Positions 7,947-13,705 of a stretch of DNA of 13,705 nt are shown here, one piece after another. Within the stretch, counting starts at the first letter, position 1. The number at the start of each line of letters is the position of its first letter. Source of the DNA: an uncultured Paraprevotella sp. (GTDB lineage: Bacteria; Bacteroidota; Bacteroidia; Bacteroidales; Bacteroidaceae); NCBI GenBank assembly GCA_910584955.1, contig CAJUDC010000063.1:1-13705 (forward strand). Reading direction: 5' to 3'. A program made the translations under genes and the position numbers. Below the pieces are notes generated by a model. It was not told where the DNA came from. It saw only the letters and a program-made list of their open reading frames with translations, and did no database searches.

Positions 7947-7984
7947 AAAAAATAAGTGGGGAGTGACTGGTCACTCCCCACTTA
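7947..7984 (-). terminator. Intrinsic terminator of the surface-protein/peptide unit
   Basis: TAAGTGGGGAGTGAC (7953-7967) and GTCACTCCCCACTTA (7970-7984) are perfectly complementary over 15 bp, with a TG centre. On the minus strand the hairpin is followed by six T residues (7952-7947). It lies about 30 bp downstream of the 49-residue peptide gene. Confidence 0.88.
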
Positions 7985-8014
7985 CCGTTTAAAGAGGTTT
8001 GGATATTCCGCAGG

Positions 8015-8164
8015 TTATTCCCCCCATATATCCCAATCTTTCTGCTCATTCACCAGCACGTCACCGTTTGGATCGGCCGTACCACCCATAATAGAAAGCG
8101 CTATCATGTTCTCCAGTTCAACTGTGTGAATCTCCACCTCGGGAGTTGCATATATCTTTTTCAT
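8015..8164 (-). CDS. 49-residue peptide, MKKIYxxPEVEI type
   Basis: The minus strand reads ATG at 8164-8162 to TAA at 8017-8015. The product begins MKKIYATPEVEIHTVELENM and continues IALSIMGGTADPNGDVLVNE, ending QKDWDIWGE. It has no signal peptide or membrane helix, is acidic towards the C-terminus, and has a Gly-Gly in the middle and a tryptophan-rich WDIWGE tail. The opening MKKxYxxPxxEI pattern is one I associate with many small uncharacterised Bacteroides proteins. It starts 38 nt after the stop of the large surface protein, and a strong terminator follows, so it is probably the second gene of that transcript. Function is unknown. A modified or exported peptide, or a regulatory partner of the surface protein, are possibilities only. 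Confidence 0.72.
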   Translation of the reverse strand: MKKIYATPEVEIHTVELENMIALSIMGGTADPNGDVLVNEQKDWDIWGE

Positions 8165-8202
8165 CCTATTTTCGTTTTTCATTAAACTTATTCATTCGCC
8201 TT

Positions 8203-11200
8203 TTAGTTAACAGCCGTCTTTACACCGTTTACGATGTAAACACCCTTGTTCAGACCTTTAAGTGCTTCGCTCATCTTCACGTTCCGGCGAACAAGCACAC
8301 CGTTCAGCGTATAGACATTAACCTGTACGTCGGCAGCAGCTGCAACACCGTCGATACCCGTAGCCACGTCGCCCAGTACAAATACTTTCACTTCGCTTTC
8401 TTCGGCCGGCACATTCATCCATGCACGGTAAGCACCGATGGTAGGCTCAGCACCTTCAGCCACTGCATAGAAGCCCACGCCGTTCTCAGCCTGATTCTGC
8501 AATACGTAAGTACCGGCAGCAGCCGTTTTCTCTGCAAACGTACCCGTCAACCATCCGGCAGCATATTCATTCTTGTAAGCTGCACCCAGACCGGTAAAGC
8601 TATGCGTACCGGCAGCACCTTCCACAATATACGGCGTATTGGCAGCCATGCTTTCAACCGGGTTCAAGGTCAACACCTTCACACCGTTCTCCAAAGTCTC
8701 ACCGGAAGCCTCGCAAGTATAAGCTTTCACACCGGCAGGCAGTTCGGCGGCAAACGGCAACATTACGGTTGCGAAACCAGCCGAAGTAATGTCCAGCGTC
8801 ACTGTCGGAGCGTCCACTTTCTTCAATGCCAATGTAGAATGAGCAAGCGTCGTATAGAAACCGCCTTCCTCTCTATCATCACCGTCCTGGCAGCCTAACA
8901 AGGTGTTGGCCTCCGTATTAAGCAACGTATATACACCTTCTTCATTCGTAGCCTTCACACTCACCTTCAAGGCCTTTTCGGCATCGTCCGTCAGACGAAT
9001 CTGTGCTGTATTATTGCCGTTTCCACTGGTCACACCCGTACTGATATACCGACGAACACCATCGGCAAATACCGTGCTCAGCGTATAAACGTTAGCCTCT
9101 TCCGTTGCATGGAATTCTACACTCTGTGCATAGTTCCGGCTGTCGAATCCGGGCTTGAAGTAAGCGCCTCCCTTACCGTCTTCTCTGAACGTCAAAGGAA
9201 CATTCTTGAATTTGTAATTGTCCGGTGTACTTATGCTAACAGTAAACAGATCTGTTTCTGCCGGTACATTCAACGTCTCAAAAGCCTCTACGTCCGCATC
9301 CAACATACCGATGTACATCCGAATCAGCTCTCCCGATGTTTCTCCAATACCCAAATTCATCTGCTGTTCTGCGTACATAATCGTTTCTTCCAGTATTTCT
9401 TTATTCTCCACAGATCTTTGGAAAGCATTCGCACCTACATTAACTTCACGATTCAACGCATTCACTTCTTCCAACTTAGCCGCCAGCTCCTTGTGTGCCG
9501 CGTCTATATCCAGCATGATCAGTTTCTCTTCATCTTCCTGTGTAAAGGCACGAACCAACGACAGCTGGAAGTTATCGGCACCGGCCCATTTGCCACCGGA
9601 ACATTCCGAATAGAAGCCGATGGTAGCCGTACCGGAGTTAATCATGATATTATCTACCGTTGTCCAGCCCCAGCCAGCTCCAAGTTCATTTCCTTCAGCG
9701 CCTACGTGATGAATATCCGTAGCATAATTCTGCCCGTCGGCAAGTACGTAAACATTAGCCGTTGTCAAATCAGCATGTCCGCGAGTAGCCACTTTTAAGG
9801 AATAAATACCACGCGGCAATTCGGTAACCACCTGGCTCATATTAAAGTTTCCATTCCAAGCATCCAGATACGTATTGTCAGGAGCTCCGGTATACTGCTG
9901 ATTATGCTCGGTCCGACCATTAGTCCAGCCCTCGGCAGAAGTGACGACAGCATTCGTCATCTTAAACGTAAGATCAAAAGATACAGCCGGTTCCTGTCCC
10001 TGTCCTACAAAAGGATAAGCCGTCAACACATAAGCCTGACGAGCAGTCTCCAGTTGATTGATCGCAGCTACCAGTTCCTCTACTGTAGTGGCGCTCCACT
10101 GCGCCATCTGTGCGTTAGTCAAGGCAGCTTCATACTGTTCAAGCGTTTCTGCGTCGGACGGTGTGGAGTTGTTCTTAAGGTTAGCGTTCAAAGCGTAAGC
10201 GGCTTTCAGTTCGGCCAAGGGAGCTTCTGCCGCTTTGGCTGCATTCATCGCTTCACGAAGTTCTTGACTCGCTGTTTCAACAACCGTTTTCGTACCCACC
10301 TTCACAGCTTCCTGGGCTACCATTATCTTATTGGACAAAGCATCAACCAATCCGGCCAAAGACGTACTGTTCTCAAATTCTTCCCGATATTGAGCAGAGG
10401 CTTCCTCAATCAAAACATTCAAAGCCGCAATAGCAGAGCTGTTATCGTAACCTAAATAAGTCAAAGAGAAATTACTAATTGAGCACCAATTATGTTCTAC
10501 TGAACAAGAAGATTCCGCACCCAACGTCAGTGTACCGTCAGAAACCAGGACTTCAACACTTCCATACGTCCATCCACGTCCTGCATTATTGTTCGCAAAT
10601 GATTTACCTGCCTCTAATCCCTGATTCAGAGTTTCCCACTCTGTACCATCGGTTGCAATTGTACCCCCGACATCATTTAAGCTTGCATATGTATACGATT
10701 TGTCATTAGCAACCAAATTCAACGTTACAGCAGAACTTGCACGTCCGGTTGCCTTCAAAACATATTTACCATTCGGAACCTTTATTGTCTGTTTTAAAGA
10801 AGCGTTCCATGAACTAGCTCCCCAATTACAAGGTTCCAAATAAGCATCGCTGTTTTCACCAGACCAATGTTGACTAGTATTTACACCAACATTACCTGTT
10901 GTTGTCCATCCATCCTTTGATGAGCCATTCGCATTTACAATATACGAAGTCATATCCACCGGATTCTCGGGTGTCGCATTGGCGATTCGATAAGATTGAA
11001 CAGCAGCTTGCAAATCGACCGTAGCCTGAGATACTTCTGCAGCCATCTCACTTGTCAAATAGCCTTTGGCAGTGGTAATAGCAGTCTGCAAAGCATCAGC
11101 TTCTTCCGCAGTGGCACTATAAATACTTTCGGCTTCGGTTATCGCAGCTTCCAACGCCTCTGTATTCGGCAGTTCAACAATTGTTCCCAAGAAAAAACCG

Positions 11201-11742
11201 TCAAACTTAGTACCGCTAGTCCAACTATTACGGAAAATAACATAGGAATAACCACTGGGAGAGAAAACAAAACAATTTTGCAACCATTCTTTACCCCATT
11301 TCAGTTCATACAATTTTGTACTTTCCGTCTTCCCGTCTACAGAAGAAGACAACTTATTATATTGCAAGTTCCCAGTCGCTGGTGCAGATCCTCCGGTATA
11401 ACATTGGAACAAATACATCTTTCCCTCTTCCACTTGAGCATGAGTTCTTAAAGATTTATTACTTCCATCACCAGCTGCATTCGTCTGCAAATAAGCGCCT
11501 CCGTCAAAACCTCCTTCTGTAAAATAAGTATAATTGCCTATTTCAGCGGCTTCCCACTGGTTACTACCGGACCAACCATTTACGCCATCATCGAACGAAC
11601 CGTTGACAATCAAGTTTTCCCCGGTAATTTTGTACTTATGGCTTCCATAAGCCACAATATCACCTACCGATTGGGCATTACTACCCAACGTCCACACACC
11701 GGCCAGTAAAGCCAGTGTACTTCTTAGTAATCGTTTTTTCAT
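8203..11742 (-). CDS. Large multidomain cell-surface protein with carbohydrate-binding-like domains
   Basis: The product is 1179 residues, counted from the ATG at 11742. That start gives a clean signal peptide (MKKRLLRSTLALLAGVWTLG then SNAQ, cleavage near residue 24). An ATG-less extension upstream adds non-signal residues and was rejected. Domain order by inspection is as follows. A beta-sandwich (about 40-190) opens with ENLIVNGSFDDGVNGW, typical of CBM-like galactose-binding folds. A helical FIVAR-like segment follows (195-255), then a second beta-sandwich (262-430), a helical stretch (435-575), a third beta-sandwich (585-730, resembling the second), and helices (735-825). A trefoil-like beta region spans about 830-975. 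Another beta domain covers 978-1125, with AGFATVMLPF and NTPYIVEG. The last 50 residues (VNVYTLNGVLVRR...LNKGVYIVNGVK) resemble a Por/type-A sorting domain. The probable role is glycan or mucin binding at the cell surface. No catalytic motif was recognised. Confidence 0.88.
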   Translation of the reverse strand: MKKRLLRSTLALLAGVWTLGSNAQSVGDIVAYGSHKYKITGENLIVNGSFDDGVNGWSGSNQWEAAEIGNYTYFTEGGFDGGAYLQTNAAGDGSNKSLRTHAQVEEGKMYLFQCYTGGSAPATGNLQYNKLSSSVDGKTESTKLYELKWGKEWLQNCFVFSPSGYSYVIFRNSWTSGTKFDGFFLGTIVELPNTEALEAAITEAESIYSATAEEADALQTAITTAKGYLTSEMAAEVSQATVDLQAAVQSYRIANATPENPVDMTSYIVNANGSSKDGWTTTGNVGVNTSQHWSGENSDAYLEPCNWGASSWNASLKQTIKVPNGKYVLKATGRASSAVTLNLVANDKSYTYASLNDVGGTIATDGTEWETLNQGLEAGKSFANNNAGRGWTYGSVEVLVSDGTLTLGAESSCSVEHNWCSISNFSLTYLGYDNSSAIAALNVLIEEASAQYREEFENSTSLAGLVDALSNKIMVAQEAVKVGTKTVVETASQELREAMNAAKAAEAPLAELKAAYALNANLKNNSTPSDAETLEQYEAALTNAQMAQWSATTVEELVAAINQLETARQAYVLTAYPFVGQGQEPAVSFDLTFKMTNAVVTSAEGWTNGRTEHNQQYTGAPDNTYLDAWNGNFNMSQVVTELPRGIYSLKVATRGHADLTTANVYVLADGQNYATDIHHVGAEGNELGAGWGWTTVDNIMINSGTATIGFYSECSGGKWAGADNFQLSLVRAFTQEDEEKLIMLDIDAAHKELAAKLEEVNALNREVNVGANAFQRSVENKEILEETIMYAEQQMNLGIGETSGELIRMYIGMLDADVEAFETLNVPAETDLFTVSISTPDNYKFKNVPLTFREDGKGGAYFKPGFDSRNYAQSVEFHATEEANVYTLSTVFADGVRRYISTGVTSGNGNNTAQIRLTDDAEKALKVSVKATNEEGVYTLLNTEANTLLGCQDGDDREEGGFYTTLAHSTLALKKVDAPTVTLDITSAGFATVMLPFAAELPAGVKAYTCEASGETLENGVKVLTLNPVESMAANTPYIVEGAAGTHSFTGLGAAYKNEYAAGWLTGTFAEKTAAAGTYVLQNQAENGVGFYAVAEGAEPTIGAYRAWMNVPAEESEVKVFVLGDVATGIDGVAAAADVQVNVYTLNGVLVRRNVKMSEALKGLNKGVYIVNGVKTAVN

Positions 11743-11900
11743 GTTACTTGTTAATTTTGAATTTATACTATGTTGTTTTTTATTATCTGCATATCCGCAC
11801 AAATCCGAAAGAGAAAAACTAAGACCGCCTCGCTATCGGGTTCATGCATGTTCAACAATAATGGGAACGCTTATCTTCAAAAGATTAGATTGTAATGCAG

Positions 11901-11908
11901 CAAAATTA
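11901..11908 (-). promoter_or_regulatory. -7 element for the surface-protein gene
   Basis: The minus strand reads TAATTTTG followed by C, matching TAnnTTTG. No clear TTTG lies 19-21 bp upstream. Transcription would begin near 11894, giving a leader of about 150 nt before the ATG at 11742. Confidence 0.45.
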
Positions 11909-11951
11909 GTATAAAAGTGTAAAATACACACGCTGTTTGTGTTAAATATCA

Positions 11952-12212
11952 TTAATGTTTGCGATAACAATCCATTATAAACGTGAAATAAAACTCTTCA
12001 AACGAAACAGCAAATAAGAATCTCGGCGTTTTTCCCTGGGGTTCCACTCCCAAACCGTGGAAGCAGGAAGCGGAAAGGCCTTCTTCCGTCCCGGCGATTC
12101 CCTGCTTTTCCACCCTAAAACAATAGGGTAAAAGGGGGCTCTCGTGCGCAACTCCCCTTACGCGCACGCGTACGGCCGCGCGCACGACAGAGGGTTTGAT
12201 TTGCACCTGCAA
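11952..12212 (-). repeat. Possible dispersed Bacteroidales repeat element
   Basis: The minus strand is open for 86 codons from a TTG, but the translation (an RAAVRVRVRG stretch and low-complexity remainder) is not protein-like. The stretch is much more GC-rich than its flanks. It contains the alternating tract TACGCGCACGCGTACG (12159-12174) followed by CGCGCGCACG (12177-12186), and an imperfect inverted repeat around GGAAGCAGG/CCTGCTTTTCC (12059-12113). From memory, very similar short open frames with VRVRVR runs recur many times in Bacteroides and Phocaeicola genomes, which fits a repeated non-coding element better than a gene. That recollection was not checked. Confidence 0.4.
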
Positions 12213-12246
12213 CGGAACAGAAAGAAGTTACAGAGCTGCAAACAAG

Positions 12247-12289
12247 ATGTTCGACAATTTGCGAACATTCGCAGAAAGGAGTAACTTCG
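12247..12289 (+). promoter_or_regulatory. higA promoter with overlapping inverted repeat
   Basis: TTTG (12258-12261) is followed after 20 nt by TAACTTCG (12282-12289), one mismatch from TAnnTTTG. ATGTTCG (12247-12253) and CGAACAT (12262-12268) form an inverted repeat bracketing the -33 box, a plausible operator for an HTH antitoxin. Transcription would start near 12296, about 59 nt before the ATG at 12355. Confidence 0.6.
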
Positions 12290-12354
12290 CACAAAGAAAC
12301 GGAAATAGCCGCCGTCTGCCGTTTACTGGATATTAGTAACCATTACAAATAATT

Positions 12355-12692
12355 ATGGATATGGAAAACCCAAAGACTTATGCACCGCACGAGCTGCAAC
12401 CGTCCACCCCATACATCCGGGCGAAATACTGAAAGACGAATTAGAAGCACGTGAAATATCGCAGCGAAAATTTGCTGATGTTATCGGTGTCTCTTATTCC
12501 GTGCTTAACGAGATGATAAATAGCAAACGCCCCATTACCACCGAATACGCATTAAAGATTGAGGCGGCCACAGACATACCTGCCTACATTTGGATAAATA
12601 TGCAATCCGCCTACAACATGCAGACTGCCCGGAACGACAGCAAACTATCCGCGATATTGGATAACATTCGCAAGGCGGTTGCCGTGTTGTAA
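12355..12692 (+). pseudogene. higA: Frameshifted HigA-type XRE antitoxin
   Basis: Reading from ATG 12355 gives MDMENPKTYAPHELQPSTPY then IRAKY and a TGA at 12430. The frame starting with CAT at 12414 reads HPGEILKDELEAREISQRKF and continues to the TAA at 12690. Together they make a complete 113-residue HigA-like antitoxin with the conserved PYI-HPGEIL junction and an HTH (SQRKFADVIGVSYSVLNEMI). The break falls exactly at ATC/CGGGC, where one CATC unit appears lost from an expected ATCCATCCG. Restoring 4 bp (or 1 bp) joins the frames. The only in-frame start for the second half is GTG 12501, which would lack the first HTH helices. No HigB toxin gene lies immediately upstream or downstream, so this is also an orphan. 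A sequencing error is possible but less likely for a tandem 4-bp loss. Confidence 0.82.
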
Positions 12693-12722
12693 AGAAACAA
12701 AGTAAGACTGTCTTTCAAGACG

Positions 12723-12755
12723 ACGGGCCGGTTCTTTTATCAGATACCGGCCCGT
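12723..12755. terminator. Shared hairpin between convergent higA remnant and hicB
   Basis: ACGGGCCGGT (12723-12732) and ACCGGCCCGT (12746-12755) form a perfect 10-bp GC-rich stem with a 13-nt loop. A small GTCTT/AAGAC hairpin (12710-12721) abuts it. Neither strand has a T-tract right after the stem, so it may be an imperfect bidirectional terminator or an RNA-stabilising hairpin. Confidence 0.5.
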
Positions 12756-12843
12756 ATGAATTATTGGATATTCAAAACTCCGCAAAGATGGTTACTTTCA
12801 TTTGTGCCACCACGTATTTGTCTTGGAACTCAAAATATTCTTT

Positions 12844-13182
12844 TTACAGCATTGCGGCTACTTGTTTATCCAAGACCTCCTTTATAAAAGCATTGATCGA
12901 GATTCCGGCACGTTTAGCCAGTACGGCGATACGGTTGTGAGTTTCGGGAGATATACGGACATTCAGACTTCCCGAATAACTCTTATGAGCCGGTATACCC
13001 TCCTCCTCACAATAAGTAATGTAATCGTTTACTGCTTCATGAAAAGCGCTTTTAAGTCCAGAAACGCTTTCACCCTCAAAATTTACAAGAGCATTGATAC
13101 CCTCTATCTTACCGAAAAAGATGTTATCTTTCTCACTGAAAGAAACACTGCCGATAAATCCTTTATAAGTAAGTGTATTCAT
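12844..13182 (-). CDS. hicB: HicB-type antitoxin
   Basis: The 112-residue protein is the antitoxin of a HicAB type II module. The N-terminal half (about 1-60, YKGFIGSVSFSEKDNIFFGK through the AFHEAVNDYITYCEEEG helix) is the partial RNase-H-like domain that covers the toxin. The C-terminal SGSLNVRISPETHNRIAVLA to KEVLDKQV (70-107) is a ribbon-helix-helix DNA-binding domain. The ATG at 13182 is preferred over the TTG at 13188, since it gives the usual MNTLTYKG start and lies 6 nt after the hicA stop. It appears intact. The RHH domain probably binds the 21-bp palindrome in the hicA promoter. Confidence 0.9.
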   Translation of the reverse strand: MNTLTYKGFIGSVSFSEKDNIFFGKIEGINALVNFEGESVSGLKSAFHEAVNDYITYCEEEGIPAHKSYSGSLNVRISPETHNRIAVLAKRAGISINAFIKEVLDKQVAAML

Positions 13183-13188
13183 AATCAA

Positions 13189-13425
13189 TTATATTAAACC
13201 TTGTTCTTTCAATACTTCACAAACTTGTTTCATGGCATAAGACTTCAATTCATTTCCCGGGTGAGGTTTATGCAACATTATGGGACGTTTCCCCTCACAC
13301 TTGAATATAATACGGGAGCCAGATGTTTTACCCTTATCTCGTTTCTGATAGCCGAACAGGAAAAGTAACCGTACCATCTCGTCAAAAGTAAAATTTGGCG
13401 GCATGGAAAGAAAGCGGGCGATCAA
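13189..13425 (-). CDS. hicA: HicA-type mRNA interferase toxin, N-terminally frameshifted
   Basis: HicA toxins are small ribosome-independent RNases that bind double-stranded RNA. The reading frame listed is 78 residues from a TTG and holds the core fold: NFTFDEMVRLLFLFGYQ, the KTSGSRIIF strand pair, and LHKPHPG with His52 and His55. The natural start is probably the ATG at 13442 (MSKKEKLIARF type). There the frame reads ATG AGT AAG AAG AAA AGT TGA and stops, and one missing base (a G after AAGAAG) restores it. Translation could still arise from the TTG at 13425, which overlaps the TGA (TTGA), or from an ATG at 13404 (71 residues). Activity is therefore uncertain. The hicB gene follows after 6 nt. 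Confidence 0.78.
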   Translation of the reverse strand: MIARFLSMPPNFTFDEMVRLLFLFGYQKRDKGKTSGSRIIFKCEGKRPIMLHKPHPGNELKSYAMKQVCEVLKEQGLI

Positions 13426-13464
13426 CTTTTCTTCTTACTCATTACATCTTCTAACCTTCACATA

Positions 13465-13496
13465 CAAATGTAACTAAATTATAGTTACAGTACAAA
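13465..13496 (-). promoter_or_regulatory. hicAB promoter
   Basis: On the minus strand TTTG (13496-13493), a 20-nt spacer and TACATTTG (13472-13465) match the Bacteroides consensus in both boxes. Transcription would start near 13458, about 16 nt before the ATG at 13442, and this supports 13442 as the original hicA start. Confidence 0.78.
13469..13489. promoter_or_regulatory. Palindromic operator within the hicAB promoter
   Basis: TGTAACTA (13469-13476) and TAGTTACA (13482-13489) are perfect inverted 8-mers around AATTA. The 21-bp palindrome fills the -33/-7 spacer and overlaps the first bases of the -7 box, the expected place for RHH-mediated repression by HicB or HicAB. Confidence 0.75.
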
Positions 13497-13506
13497 CAAA
13501 TAACGG

Positions 13507-13696
13507 TATTTTTGCAACCGACATTGGAAAGATAGGGAAACAGAATGCCGGAGCCGGTCGCATCAGGTTGTAGAATAAGTTGCGGTGGACTTTTCCCACC
13601 GCCTTAATTATTTACTTTATTTGATTATTGAGCATTGAAGGGATTGAACTAAAGACTTCCGAAACCGAAAAAGAGACGGTTTCGGAAGTCTTTTTT
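13507..13696 (+). ncRNA. Candidate small RNA transcript
   Basis: A plus-strand -7 box TATTTTTG (13507-13514), without a clear -33, and a strong terminator (13651-13696) bracket about 170 nt with no convincing gene. The best open frame is a 20-codon one from the ATG at 13544. A GCGGTGG/CCACCGC hairpin (13582-13602) lies inside. I cannot assign it to a known RNA family. It might instead be the leader of something degraded. Confidence 0.35.
13651..13696 (+). terminator. Intrinsic terminator at the right end
   Basis: GACTTCCGAAACCG (13654-13667) pairs perfectly with CGGTTTCGGAAGTC (13677-13690) around a 9-nt loop, followed by six T residues. The flanking AAA/TTT extends the stem to 17 bp. It could also stop minus-strand transcription from beyond the window. 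Confidence 0.85.
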
Positions 13697-13705
13697 ATGG
13701 CAGGT

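Larger units (their letters stand above)
11743..12354. other. Intergenic region between surface protein and higA remnant
   Basis: This 612-bp gap holds the minus-strand leader and promoter of the surface protein (-7 box 11901-11908). It also holds a GC-rich element with an alternating purine-pyrimidine tract (11952-12212) and the plus-strand higA promoter with an inverted repeat over its -33 box (12247-12289). No gene in it is convincing. Confidence 0.6.

Noticed and set aside
11743..11802. Extending the surface protein upstream by 20 residues
   Set aside because: The extension would hide the signal peptide behind non-signal residues, and MKKRLLRSTLALLAGVWTLG is a natural start.
12236..12354. 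A HigB toxin gene upstream of higA
   Set aside because: The open frame running into TAA at 12350 has no ATG start and no RelE/HigB features, and the higA promoter lies within it.
12355..12692. Programmed -1 frameshifting as the explanation for higA
   Set aside because: No slippery heptamer is present at the junction (ACATCCGGGCGA), and conservation of His-Pro-Gly points to missing bases rather than recoding.
12774..12843. Protein-like reading in frame after the hicB stop (KEYFEFQDKYVVAQMKVTIF)
   Set aside because: It is only about 23 codons, has no recognisable homology, and HicB already ends at a normal length. It could be a remnant, but it cannot be supported.

Overview
The window looks like chromosomal DNA of a gut Bacteroidales, most likely Bacteroides or Phocaeicola. 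The basis is the repeated Bacteroides-type promoter (TTTG at -33, TAnnTTTG at -7, 18-21 bp spacing), the absence of classical Shine-Dalgarno sites, a secreted family-2 glycoside hydrolase, and the gene families present. Genus and species are inference.

Layout from left to right. (1) Bases 1-82 (minus) are the 5' end of an exported protein whose body lies outside the window. (2) A 709-bp divergent intergenic region holds candidate promoters and a large near-perfect hairpin at 456-504. (3) 792-3443 (plus) is a secreted GH2 exo-glycosidase, followed by a hairpin terminator. (4) 3583-6436 (plus) is a tightly packed housekeeping run: recR, a four-helix membrane protein, a GT2 glycosyltransferase and a GNAT acetyltransferase. 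It is followed by tRNA-Asp(GTC) with its own promoter and terminator. (5) 6663-7730 (minus) is a class II Fic protein with a C-terminal winged helix. Its promoter is packed with repeated GTGGTACAAT-type sites that look like an autoregulatory operator. (6) 8015-11742 (minus) is a probable two-gene unit: a 1179-residue multidomain cell-surface protein (three carbohydrate-binding-like beta domains alternating with helical segments, plus a sorting-like C-terminus), then an unlisted 49-residue peptide gene, then a strong terminator. (7) 11952-12212 carries a GC-rich, Z-DNA-prone element that may be a dispersed Bacteroidales repeat. (8) 12355-13442 holds two toxin-antitoxin remnants facing each other: a higA-type antitoxin gene broken by an apparent 4-bp CATC contraction, and a hicA-hicB pair whose hicA is frameshifted within its first codons while hicB is intact. 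(9) A plus-strand promoter and a strong terminator at the right end, with no evident gene between them, suggest a small RNA of about 170 nt.

The left half (GH2 to tRNA) is ordinary core genome with relatively GC-rich coding sequence. The right half is accessory in character: lower GC, Fic, surface protein and toxin-antitoxin modules. No CRISPR array, insertion sequence or integrase is visible. The most interesting signals are the decay of both toxin-antitoxin loci, the operator arrays at fic and hicA, the small peptide gene behind the surface protein, and the composition change inside the surface-protein gene.
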